NCBI RefSeq assembly: GCF_963576675.1
Contig: NC_088919.1
Span: 41,748,501-41,812,500, forward strand
Source: Euphorbia lathyris
Lineage: Eukaryota > Streptophyta > Magnoliopsida > Malpighiales > Euphorbiaceae
Direction of reading: 5' to 3'
Length of the DNA stretch: 64,000 nt
Positions within the stretch are counted from its first letter, which is position 1. Every line of letters starts with the position of its first letter. Under the pieces are notes generated by a model. It ran no database searches. It was not told where the DNA came from and worked only from the letters and a program-made list of their open reading frames with translations. Both the position numbers and the translations under genes were made by a program. Shown piece after piece: positions 1-10,774 of the stretch.

Positions 1-1860
1 CACATGAATCGGTATGTTGCTGTGATGAAGCACACGATCTTGACTGAGGAGCAAGTCTTGGGGATGTTTAATGCTTATCTGGAGGGAGCTGCCCTCATGT
101 GGTTTCATGTGTTGCCGTTGGTAACAAAGAGAAATTGAAAGGAACTAGCAAAGGCATTCATTACCCGATATAGCTTCAACACTATATTGGAGGTTACTTT
201 AAAGGAGCTAGAGAGCACCAAGCAGCATGCGGGGGAGTCCTTGTTTGACTTTGTGGGCAGGTGGAGAGCCAAGGCGGCAGTTATGAAACAAAAACCGTTG
301 GAGCAGGATCAGGTACGAATGGTAATGGGCAACACGTTGCCGTATATTAAGGAGGAGCTGCGGTATGTGCCTTTCACCAATTTCAATCAAATGTACAACT
401 ACGCCTTGACGGTTGATGAAGAGCCGAAAATATCTCAAACTAAGCGGAGGAAGTTGGTGGACGGTGCCGGAGGGCCAAGTGCTCACATAGAGCCCGTCAT
501 AGTAGGAGTGCTTGAACTCAATGCCATCAAGAAAACTAGCCATGGGATGAGCGCAATCGGATCTGGGCTGGAGGAAAATTTTGTGGTGGGGTCATTCTGT
601 GAATTTGAGGAGGAGTTGTTGGACTCGGATGAGAAGAGGAACGTGGGAAATGGTTCTATCTCGGAGGATCATGCCTGTGTTGAAATTGTTCAGTAGGGTA
701 GAAGACCCCGAAGCTCATTTGTATGAATATGTGTGTGCTATGTTTAGGGAGCCATACAAAGTAGAAGAAGTCGCTCCATGGTTCTATCTTTCGCTGGTGG
801 GCGAACCTTTGAAGTGGTTTCAATCGCTACCTAACTCGACTAAGCATGATTGGTCACTGATGTCAAGCTTGTTTTTGATGAAGTACCGAAAAGCCAAAAC
901 ACAGGCAGGGGAACATAGCGCGATGCAAATTGGGCCTATCAAACGTCTGTTTCCGACTATCAGCAAGTATAATGACGGGAATGACCCCATGGAGCACCTG
1001 CATTTTTATTTGTCGGCTATAGGTCCTCTAGGTTTCAAAGAGGAGGAGATTACGAGTTTGTTTTGCAACTCATTGGCAGGAGAGTCACTGGTGTGGTACA
1101 TGTCTCTTCCAATGCACGTTAAAGCAGATTGGGCAAAAATGATTAAGAGATTCATCAAGAAATACGCCGCATGGGAATGTCCAGAGGAAATGCATGCGTT
1201 ACCCGAAGAGGAGACACCTGAGGCAGTAGTAGCCATGTCTAAGTACACGGGAGATGAGAACCCCATTGATCACATAAACCGTTTCCGTGCCTACATGTTT
1301 GACGCGGGACTCTACCGAAGTGAGTTGGTCCGGCACTTTCCAAAGACACTCATAAGAGAAGCTTTGATGTGGCACCGAATGCTCTCGGCAAAGACAAAAG
1401 GGGACTGGGGATCCCTCATGGAGGCCTTCGTGCAGAGGTATGAGATGTACATTCCGTGGACAGGGTCGTTGGAGGATTTAGAAAGGATCAAGCAATTTCC
1501 CGAGGAAGCATTCGTGGATTATGCTAGAAGATGGAGGTTCAAGTATGCCTCATGTCAGGTCACCTTGAGTGATCAGGAGCAACTTATGTGCATCCGAAAG
1601 GGTGCTATTCCACTCGTGGCTAGAAGAATGAACGGAGTGTTCCTCAAGGACTACGAAGAACTGATAGGTTGGGCTCGGTATGGATCGTCGGACCCTTCCT
1701 ACGTAAATCCGAATGTCCCTCACATAATGGATCTGATGGTCATGGACATTTGGGGAAGTTCCTCCGATGAGGAAGGTATCAATCAGAGAGTTCCGATCAA
1801 CATCTGGGATGAGTCTGATGATGAGTTGGAAATGGTTGTAGGCACCAAAGGAAAGATTCT
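1..1860 (+). pseudogene. gag region with four tandem gag-domain copies
   Basis: Capsid-type gag domains (hydrophobic-W-x3-LP core, then a K/R-DW and F-x-x-x-Y block) occur four times in a row: nt 1-470, about 703-897, 979-1172 and 1258-1680. Copies 1 and 4 are long and keep the RWR-containing C-terminal arm; copies 2 and 3 lack it. Copy 1 is in frame 1 and has a TGA at 136-138 where Trp is expected; copies 2-4 are in frame 2, so a frameshift lies near 640-700. The tail to 1860 is acidic (DEE- and DDE-rich). No CCHC knuckle is seen. The gene starts left of the window. Confidence 0.7.
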
Positions 1861-2214
1861 GCCAGGCTTTGAGATCTTCAACGATGTCACCAGCTGGGGC
1901 AAAGGGGAGGCAAGCTGCTTCGTCGAGGAAATCCTGATGTTAGATCTGAATGCCGAGGAGCAGGTCGTCACAATGGAAGCCACTGTGGGAGCGGTGGATG
2001 AGCCCAACACCTCCAAGGCCTATGAGAAACCCGAGAACCCTGTTGATGACAATTGTATTACCGCTTTGTTTGAATCTGATGATGTACTCGCCGATGCTAT
2101 CAATGAAATGAATTCTGATTTTGCTTACTTGCTTGATGTTGATTCTGATCATTCCATGCATTCTCATTCATATAACATGCCTACATTTGAAATCAATACA
2201 ATAGAAATGTCAAC

Positions 2215-5200
2215 TTTCAATCTTGGCACGGATGAAAATCCTAAACTTATACAAATTGCTCAAGAATTAACTACTGAAGAGAGGAAAGAATTTGAGAGAA
2301 TAATTAAAAAAATACGAAGTAGTGTTTGCTTGGATATACGAAGACATGCCAGGAATCGATCAATCAATCGTAACTCACTGTATTCCAACATACCCCGATG
2401 CTAAGCCCGTGAAACAGAAACTCCGACGCATAAGGTCGGAATGGGCGGATAAGATCAGAGAGGAAGTGAAGAAACAGTTAGAAGCAGGGTTCATCGAAGT
2501 AATTGACTATCCCCCTTGGGTTGCAAATGTAGTACCAATCGCGAAGAAGGACGGTAAAGTGAGAATGTGCGTCGATTATAGAGATCTCAACAAGGCTTGC
2601 CCCAAAGATGAATTCACATTGCCTCACATCGACGTATTAATCTACAGTGCAACATCGAGCGTCTTGCACACGAACGTTGATGGCTTCATGGGCTACATGC
2701 AAGTTCAGATGGCAGAAAAGCACAAGGCAAAGACCTTGTTCACAACTGAGTGGGGAACATACTGCTATAGAGTAATGCCGTTTGGTTTGAAAAATGCCGG
2801 GGCAACTTATCAACGGATGGCTACGGCACTGTTCCATGATATGATACACAAAGAGGTGGAAGTCTATGTGGACGACATGATGGTCAAGTCGGAGACGAGA
2901 GAGGGGCATTTCGCTGCACTTGAGAAGTTTTTGGCCCGAATTGTAGAATTCAAGCTAAGGTTGAACCCGAAGAAGTGCTTCTTTGGCGTTTCATCGGGGA
3001 AGATCTTAGGCTATGTGATCAGTGACAAGGGGATTGAGGTGGATCCCGACAAAGTAAAGGCCATACAAGAAATGCCGGTGCCAAAGAATGAGAAAGAAGT
3101 GAGAGGATTCCTGGGGCAGGTTCAGTATATCAGTCGGTTCATATCACGACTCACTGCGATCTGCGAGCCTATCTTTAAGCTGCTACGGAAAGATCAACCC
3201 ACGGTTTGGAATGATAAGTGCCAGCAAGCATTGGAGAGTGTCCGGAACTATTTGTCTAATCCACCGGTTTTAAGACCGCCTAAACTTGGAAAACCGCTTC
3301 TCCTCTATGTAGCAATCGAGGAGCGATCTGTTGGGGCAATACTGGCCCAAGAAGGGGACACTGGTGTGGAGCACGTGGTGTATTATCTGAGTAAGAAGTT
3401 CCTGGAATACGAGCTTAAGTATAACATGATCGAAAAGACGTGCGTGGCAGTAGTATGGCTAACAAAGAAACTGCGACACTATTTTCAGTCTTACAAGGTG
3501 ATCATTATTTCCCGGATGGATCCCGTGAAGTATCTGTACCAAACTCCGTCTCTAACAGGGAAGCTAGCCCGATGGTTGTTGCTCTTGTCCGAATTTGACA
3601 TCGAATATGTAATGAAAAAGGTTATTAAGGGGAGAGCCGTAGCGGAATTTCTGGCCAATCAGCCTCTAAATGCGGAAGAGGAAGAGAGAAATTATGATTT
3701 CCCCGATGAGCACTTGAACGCGATAGAAGTTATACCGTGGAAAATGTTCTTCGATGGAGCGGTTAACTCAAATGGAGCCGGGGTAGGAGTGCTACTCATC
3801 TCACCAGAAGGAGAAAGGATCCCAATGGCAAAGAAGTTATCCTTCCCTCTCCCCAATAATATGGTCGAGTATGAAGCGTGCATCTACGGGTTGGAGTCAT
3901 TAGCAGCGCTGGGAGCATCATATGTTGAAATTTGGGGCAACTCAAAACTGATTATCGAACAAGCACATGGAAACTGGGAAGTAAGGGAAGAAAGGTTGCG
4001 TCCATACCTAGACTAGTTGGAGGGATTGGCACAGAGATTCAGCGAGTGCCGCTTTTATCACATTCCTCGAGCACAGAACCAAGCAGCGGATGCTTTGGCC
4101 ACTTTGGTGTCAGTATGGGATAATCCTCGGAACCTTGCCTCGAAGCCTTTGGTGTTGAGAAGGTCCCACAAACCGTGCTATGAAGACGTAATGCTGTTGG
4201 GAGCGGATGAAAAACCTTGGTATTTCGATATCGTAAACTTCATGAAAAGTGGAACGTACCCGGCAGAATCAGAACTTAGGGATCAGGCTGTGATCAGAAG
4301 GTTAGCTCAGCAATTTGTCACCCACAATGACTTGCTTTACAAAAGGCACGCCGATGGTTTACAATTGAGGTGCTTGGATGAGGGAGAAGCCCGTGAGGCA
4401 ATGGAGTCAGTACACTCGGGAATTTGTGGAGCCCATATGGGAGGAGCAGTATTGGCAAAGAAAATCATAAGACAAGGCTTCTATTGGCTCACCATGGAAA
4501 GAGATTGTAACAAATATGCGAAGAAATGCCATGATTGTCAAATTCACGGAGATTATAATCACTTGCCAGCTATGGAACTGCACGTGTTAGCACCCACTTG
4601 GCCGTTTGCAGCTTGGGGCATTGACATCATCGGAGAAGTGAGGCCTGATGCGTCGAATGGACACAAATTCATTGCAGTCGCCATTGTTTACTTCACCAAG
4701 TGGGTAGAGGCAGAATCGTTTAGCAAGTTGGGGTCTAAGCAGATGAGGAAGTTCATTGAAAAGCACTTGATCACCAGGTTCGGAGTGCCTCATCGCATGA
4801 TCACGGATAATGGGGTCCAGTTTCAGGGAGAGGTGAGAAGTCTCTTCCAAGAGTACGGTATTAAGCATCATAGGTCTTCTCCGTATCGCCCGCAAGCTAA
4901 TGGGGCAGTAGAAGCCGCAAATAAGAACCTTAAGAGGATTCTCGTAAAGACGGTGGAATCGCACCGGAATTGGCACGAGCAGCTTCCGCTCGCTTTATAG
5001 GCTTATCGCACGACGATTAGAACGTCAACTGGGGCAATGTCGTTCTCCTTGGTATATGGTGCATAAGCCGTTCTCCCAATTGAGATTGAAAGGCGATCGT
5101 TGAGACTCGCAGTAGAAGCAGAGATTCCCGAGACGGAATGGGCGAAGAAGCGATGTGAACAGTTGGCATTGGTAGACGAGAAAAGGATGGAGGCTCTTTA

Positions 5201-5462
5201 CCATGTGCAGTTATATCAGAGAAGAATGGCTCAAGCCTTCAACAAAAAGGTTAAGGCCAGCCCTATCAAAGAAGGCGATATGGTGCTGAAACAGATCCGA
5301 ATGACGCACACTGACCCTAGGGGCAAGTTTAGGCCAAACTGGGAAGGACCGTTCTTCGTGAAGAAGATCCTAAGCAAAGGGGCGGCGAAGCTTACTACTA
5401 TGGATGGCATGGAGTTCTCCGAACCTACCAATCTGGATAGGCTTAAGAAATACTTTTCGTAA
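2215..5462 (+). pseudogene. Tat-type pol: RT, RNase H, archaeal-type RNase H, integrase
   Basis: RT spans about 2400-2950 and ends with the YVDDMMVKS active site; the first RNase H (about 3290-3640) is degenerate. A second, archaeal-like RNase H follows (3740-4110): FDGA and YEA are kept, but the GDS motif reads GNS, a lost catalytic Asp. Integrase has an HHCC finger (4405-4540) and a D,D,E core (GIDI, ITDNG, QANGAVEA). Breaks: a frameshift in an A-run near 2304-2312 and stops at 4014-4016, 4998-5000 and 5064-5066. The frame ends at 5460-5462. Only about 370 bp separate gag from RT and no protease motif is visible. Dead copy. Confidence 0.85.
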
Positions 5463-5914
5463 AAAAAAAAGAAGAGAAAGAAATGAAAATTCCTGATAGG
5501 TTGAAAACCCGCAAAGGGCGACCTATGCAACAATAAGGGACATCCCAATGGGTGAAAACCCAAAAGGGCACTCATTTGAAAATTCCGGGATAATAAAAGG
5601 AGAGTTGAAAAATCGCTGGGATCTGAAAACCGAAAAAAGGCGGGTCCTGGTAACAGTGGCTATATCTTGAGCAATCATGAAAATAATGTATAAGCGGCTA
5701 AGTATTTCTGTTGTTTGTAAATAAATAAAGGCATGAATATATTTGAAGAGGATGATTGGAATCATTATAATCTACTGAATGCATTGTATTATGAATCATG
5801 AGTTATACATTTCCTACCTCTTTCACATAAAAAGCCTACGTCCTATCCACCCCTCTCCCTATATACAAGTTATACATCGGGGTAATACTAATGAGAAAAC
5901 TACAAATAATGAGC
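5463..5914 (+). other. pol to cargo-gene spacer with three GAAAACC-type motif copies
   Basis: No gene. Directly after the pol stop there is a purine run. A motif of the form TGAAAACCC-(N)-AAAGGGC follows at about 5501-5520, 5551-5570 and 5621-5643; each copy could fold as CCC pairing with GGG. Similar short repeats are familiar 3' of pol in Tat/Ogre-type elements, from memory. The remainder (5650-5914) is AT-rich and would contain the 3' UTR of the antisense gene. Confidence 0.5.
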
Positions 5915-8900
5915 CTAATAAGGAGGAAAATCCCAGAAGTCCTCAAAGTCCCTCAGACAAGAAGCCCGCTCCGCAGATAAGGCCTCCTCGGCAACCCGAC
6001 GACCCTCCTCGGCGGCAAGGCGCCCCTCGGTCTCCACTCGCGTCATCTCCTCTGCGGCAAGGCGCCCCTCGGTCTCCACTCGCATCATCTCCGACCAATG
6101 AGCATCTCTCTCTAGATAGACATGCCCGACCCTAGCATCGGCATCCCGCTGCGACTCACGGAACCGCTGCTCGTTCGCATGGAGATCGCTCTGCAAAAAA
6201 AAACACAAAGAAAAAGAAGAAAAAAAAAACATCAAAACAGACAACAACAAAAGTCATACATACATATGTGCATCACACGCATACATTTCACTACACTAAA
6301 ACGGAATAAGAATACTCACCAGGTGGCCGGCACAGCGCAGGTTGAGCTGCTCTCTAAAATAACCAGACAATCCCATGTAATCGGTACAGGTCTCCCTCGA
6401 AGTATGGAGGGCATCAGAGGGATCGAACGACATCCTCGAGGTAAAGACCGAAGGGGCTGTCTCAATGCCAGAGTAAGCTACGCCCGCCTCGCCATAATGA
6501 ACCGTCGAGAAATCTCTCCCGGGGATCGGGAAGGGTGTGCCAAGGTGGAGCCGCTCTGGTCGGGCAGCGCCGGAGGACTCGCCCGCATGATAAGAAGCCT
6601 CGCTCATGGATGTCCGGGCTCGGGTGCCTTCAAAAAAGTCCGACATCCGAGCACTCCTCAGGGAACCCTCCTGTAAGTAAAGGCAAAATGAATACACCTA
6701 ACCATCTCATAAATAAAGAATAAATAAGTCAGGCACTCACCGGAACCTCCTCTAATCCAAAGACTCCAGCAATGGCCGCCGCCGAGAACACGTCATCCGC
6801 AGGGTCCACGTCCATCGCAACCTCAGGAGAATCCAACGGAGTCAACAATGTCGATAAATAATGGGCGCGACCCCCCGCGTGGTCCCACACGTCCCGAGCC
6901 GCAAATCGACGAGTCAGCTCACTGCGTATCTCCTGCAGGGACATGACCCTCACCGCAAACATGGACACAGGAATCTCGCCTGGTGTCCAATGTGTGGCGC
7001 TAACCCCGGTAAAGCTCCGATCGCCCAAATACCATGCTCGCACGCACGGGCCAGTGAGCACACACTGCTGCCCCTGAATGCAGGTGACATAAGCATAATC
7101 GGGACCAAAGTCGAGATCGTCCCATCTTAATGAAATCTGAAAAAACAAAAGAAAAGTCAGACGAGATCAAACGAAAATCCAGCATAGTTAGGAGACGTTC
7201 ACCTGTCCCAAGCTCCGCGTGTCGATCCATAATAGGAGTCGTGCAACCGTCTGGCTCTTCTCATCGCGCAGATTAAAGTCACTCCACCTCGCCATAAGTG
7301 GAAGCCTAACCGCGCGCGGCCTACTCCTGCGGGCGCTCGGAAGAATCCACCTCTCATAGGCCCAAACCTGCTCGTAGAAACTGATGTCAGAAGCAGAAAT
7401 CGTGAAAAGGATAAAGAGACAAGACAATGATAGAGGACGTACCAGGAGGGTAAAGGTGTAACCGCCGAAATCTTTGCGCTTCCGGCAAGTCAAGTCCAAG
7501 AACTTGTATAGAAAGGCCAAGCCAGCTCCCGCCCAATCGTAGGACGACACTGCGTCCAAATCACATAAAGCCTGGATGAGACCCGCATGTATGGTTCCGC
7601 TCTTGGTGCGGAAGATATTCTCGCCTAAAGCATACAGAAGGAAGCTGCGAGTGGCCCGATTTGTGTCATCTCGGTCACAGAAATCCCTACGGCTCAATAG
7701 CCCGAAGGTAGTAACAAACTTCATCGGGGTGGCCTTGACACCCGTGTAGACTCTGGGTCCGATCAGATCAGATATCTCGGCACGGTCAACCCGAGGACGC
7801 ACCATGTCAAAGCAAAGCGGGACCGGGGTACCGCTACCCCGCAATCCGGTCAGCAGTGCGAAATCGTGGGACGAGATCGTCATCTCCCCAAATGAGAAGT
7901 GGAAGGTGTGGGTCGAATCTACCCATCTCTCGCATAAGGCGCGCAAGCCGAACCGGTCGCACACTCTGTTGGCGCAAGGCAATGCCAGGATGAAGGGCTC
8001 GAAGCCCAACTCTCGTACTCGGGCTTTAGCCGTCGGGCTAAGCATGGCATGCCAAATATGAATGTCTACGGTAGTCCCGCTAATGCCAATAACCTGGAAG
8101 GAACAGTACGGGTAAGGCAAAAGGCCAAACTAAAGTCATTACTCCTCGAGAGCCTCACTTCTATGCGTATGTCTAATAAGAATTTTGTTAACCTAGTTAT
8201 TCTTTCGGTTATGTTTAAATCTAACATGGAAGTTCCTTTCGATTTGGATCGTTACTCTTTGAGATTTCATTCGTAGGATCATTTGTACAGGATTTGATTA
8301 ATTCATTATTCTTTGGTGTTCCACTCTCCCGCGTGCTTGCGAGGGGCTTAATCCAATTCTAACTTGGGTTAAAAGCGTTTAATTTAATTATTTACGTTTT
8401 TACTATTCACGTGCACTATTCACATTTTTACTATTCACGTGCATTATTCATGTTTTTACTATTTACGTGCACTATTCACGTGCACTATTCACGTTTTTAC
8501 TATTCACGTGCACTATTCACGGGTTTTTACGGTTAGCATGCATTATTCATGTTTTCTACTATTCACGTTTTTACTATTCACGTGCACTATTCACGTTTTT
8601 TACTATGGGCATGCATTGTTCGTATTTTTACTATTCACATGTATATAGTTTATATTCTTTCAACAAACAAAAAGCATAAAGCATTGCTCACGTGCATAAA
8701 AATTCGCGTTTTCTAACTAAAAGTCTTCTAAGCAGCTTAAAGGTTAGCATGCAAATGACGTTCAAAATGAGGTTGCTAAAGCCTAGAGGTCTTGTCAAAG
8801 GATAAAGAATAAGGGGGTACTTACCGGATTGATGTTGGTCCGGCTCAGATGAGAAGCAGGATGCTGAAAAGGAGCCACTCTAGTCAAGTCCTCAAAACCC

Positions 8901-8941
8901 GCCTCCATACCTTTCGTGCCATCGTATCTATCTGAACCCAT
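5915..8941 (-). CDS. Plant mobile domain (PMD) protein, six exons, antisense inside a Tat element
   Basis: Exons on the minus strand: 8941-8825, 8093-7443, 7367-7203, 7136-6741, 6670-6320, 6190-5915. All five introns begin GT and end AG, all are phase 0, and the joined frame is open for 651 codons; three donors are GTGA/GTAA-type and acceptors are pyrimidine-rich. Exons 2-4 give the PMD (PF10536 type): the RFGL-ALCERW block, the FHFSFGEMTIS-HDFALLTGL strand region, and VWAYERW across the exon 2/3 junction. Exon 6 is an Ala/Glu/Arg coiled coil with a 14-residue tandem duplication (about 6017-6100). PMD proteins such as MAIN/MAIL1 act in the nucleus in gene and TE silencing; PMDs are also TE cargo. 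Here it lies antisense downstream of a dead pol. Function of this copy is unknown; exon limits are my reading. Confidence 0.8.
8392..8645. repeat. Minisatellite with CACGTG cores inside intron 1 of the PMD gene
   Basis: Degenerate tandem units of TTTTACTATTCACGTGCAC type fill about 250 bp of the 731-bp first intron. CACGTG (a G-box core) occurs at 8408, 8436, 8477, 8505 and 8579, with one more outside at 8689. G-boxes bind bZIP/bHLH factors in plants; whether these do is untested. Confidence 0.75.
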
Positions 8942-9020
8942 CACGAGAATGCTCTAAGTTTAGTGCTGGAGAGAGAGAGAAGAGAGAGAAGGTGTGGGGT
9001 TGAAATGAAACCCCACCACC

Positions 9021-9028
9021 TTATATAG
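9021..9028 (-). promoter_or_regulatory. TATA box of the antisense PMD gene
   Basis: On the minus strand CTATATAA lies 80 bp upstream of the PMD start codon (8941-8939). A CT-rich run (about 8967-8990) follows, typical of plant 5' UTRs. Position and context fit a pol II core promoter; no expression evidence. Confidence 0.6.
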
Positions 9029-9399
9029 AAGAAGGGAATGACATTCCCGTAAATAGCAAAAAAGGTACGACGTGACATAAAGGTAAAAAGTAAATAATTA
9101 ATTACTACGTGCACAGACCTCCGATTTGCAGTCCGTTTCAGCCTGCGTTTCTGCCAAGCAGTGACCAATACCCTAAGGATATGACTCTAGACGACAGCCA
9201 AAATTTTACAGAATAGTGGTGCCAGTCAAAATACAGACAACAGTCAACGGAAAAATAATTTTTAGTCTAAAATGTTCCCGACGAAGAGATAAGGACGTTC
9301 CTATCAACAAATCAAATACCCGAGATGATAGCTCCAGTAAAAAATACAGACGACAGTGTTTTAAAGTCCAAAATTGCTAAAGAGAGCATTTTTGCTATC
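9029..9399. other. Unassigned non-coding DNA upstream of the PMD promoter
   Basis: No open frame or RNA gene is visible. It should hold the upstream part of the PMD promoter and perhaps the PPT and beginning of the Tat 3' LTR, but I find no convincing TG-start after a purine tract. Confidence 0.4.
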
Positions 9400-9516
9400 G
9401 AGCCATTTTACCTACGGTCGATGACCGGGGTTGCTTTTGAGCCATCTTACCTACGGTCGATAACCGGGGTTGCTTTTGAGCCATCTTACCTACGGTCGAT
9501 GACCGAGGTTGCTTTT
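9400..9516. repeat. 39-bp tandem repeat, three copies
   Basis: Units start at 9400, 9439 and 9478 with core ACCTACGGTCGATGACCGGG and few differences. Because 39 is a multiple of 3, a short chance frame across it shows a 13-residue repeat. The array runs straight into a poly-T tract (9517-9570) where the next element begins. Confidence 0.85.
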
Positions 9517-9523
9517 TTTTTCT

Positions 9524-9851
9524 TTTTTTTTTCTTTTCTTTTTTTTTTTTTTTTCCTTTTTTTTTTTTTAAACTAGACTGGAATTGATTAACAAATTAAA
9601 CTTGCACTAATGATTTAGCATGCAAAAAAAAAAATTAAAGAAATTCACACACATAAATAGGTTTGGCTAGTAAGAATAGAATCCAAAAATAATCAGTTCG
9701 CTACAACTAAGAACCTAAATAACTAGATGCAAAGGTATGAGGAACTCGATCAATAATTAAAGACTCTAGATTGGGGTAATTTTTTTTTTCAAATTTCGAC
9801 AAACAAAACAAAAACAACAAATTCCTTAAGAGCCAAAGCTCTGATACCAAT
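9524..9851 (-). repeat. Extra copy of the gypsy leader and PBS outside the 3' LTR
   Basis: Almost identical to 15690-16021, the 5' leader of the same element, including a second tRNA-iMet primer binding site (9838-9849). On the minus strand it follows the 3' LTR directly, so the order is LTR, internal region, LTR, start of a second internal region. It breaks off in a poly-T tract (plus strand). Confidence 0.85.
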
Positions 9852-10774
9852 TGATGTGATATTGGTTATGAAAAAGAGATAATAACCAAATCAACAAGTT
9901 TTCCCGATCTATCTTAAGGAATTAATAGAATCAAATAACAAACATAAATTGGTGATAACAAACCAATCCCAAAGAATTAAAGACAATGAAAGGAGATCTG
10001 ACCTTACACCTTCGAATAATTAAATTGGAACCTGAGTGTTTGGCGATTCACAAGTACCTTACCAAAATACTTGTTCACGATCAAGATAATATTGCAAGAA
10101 TGATGACTCGGTCTCTCAAGCTCACAATAAAGAATTCAATCCCGAATTGAAAATAATTCCCAAAGGAAAAGAAGAACTTTTGTTCATAAAAATATTGATT
10201 TCTGATTGATGAAAATAATGAAGAATACAAGCCTTTATATAGGCTACAAAATAAACCTAAACCTAAACTAAAAAGGAAGTTGAATCCTAGTGCACCAAGG
10301 TAAAAGAAATCCTAATTAGACAAGGAAAAATATTAAATTCGTTTTTGTCCTTTAGAGCCCAATTTCAGCCCACTAATTAACATTATTTGGGCCTTTTAAT
10401 TAGCTAGAAATAAGCCCAATCAAACCTATAAGGTTATAGTATTAATTTTAATGAGTCCCAATGGGTTTTGCACATGCCAAACACATGCAAGTCCAAAGCT
10501 TCTCTTAAAATATGATCAACCTTTTTACATATCACTATTATGGGCTTGGGCTTGGATACAACACAAAGACACACCATCTTTAATGACTTCGCTAGAATTC
10601 ATTCCTTGTTTAAAGAAGCTCAAGATGAGTCCATTAAGCATTTGTTGGTCTTTCTTTGCACGATTCTTCGTCATAGGTCCAATTGACAGCTCCAATGGAT
10701 CCCTCATGCTTCTACTGGGCTCCTTAACTCCAAGCTCCTTTGTTCCATGCTCTTGTGCTTTTGATATCACATCA
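9852..10774 (-). repeat. 3' LTR of the 9.9-16.9 kb gypsy element
   Basis: Direct repeat of 16022-16944 with seven substitutions. Its minus-strand TATA box is near 10233-10241 (CTATATAAAGG). The pol frame runs about 250 bp into it, to a stop at 10525. Confidence 0.95.

Larger units (their letters stand above)
1..9523 (+). mobile_element. Tat-type Ty3/gypsy retrotransposon, left end outside window, with antisense cargo gene
   Basis: Order on the plus strand is gag, RT, RNase H, a second (archaeal-type) RNase H, integrase; downstream lies a gene on the opposite strand. The second RNase H and the YVDDM form of the RT active site are typical of the Tat/Ogre branch, where extra ORFs between pol and the 3' LTR are known. 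The 5' LTR and PBS lie left of the window. I could not fix the start of the 3' LTR; it may begin between about 9050 and 9520 and be cut by the next element, with 16945-18183 a possible continuation. Confidence 0.75.

Noticed and set aside
7381..7442. Alternative 62-bp intron 2 of the PMD gene using the upstream AG
   Set aside because: It would shift the frame; the next AG (exon start 7367) keeps phase 0 and restores the VWAYERW block.
8439..8679. Overlapping plus-strand frames with repeated FTCTIH-like words
   Set aside because: Produced by the intron minisatellite; composition is repeat-driven and antisense to the PMD gene.
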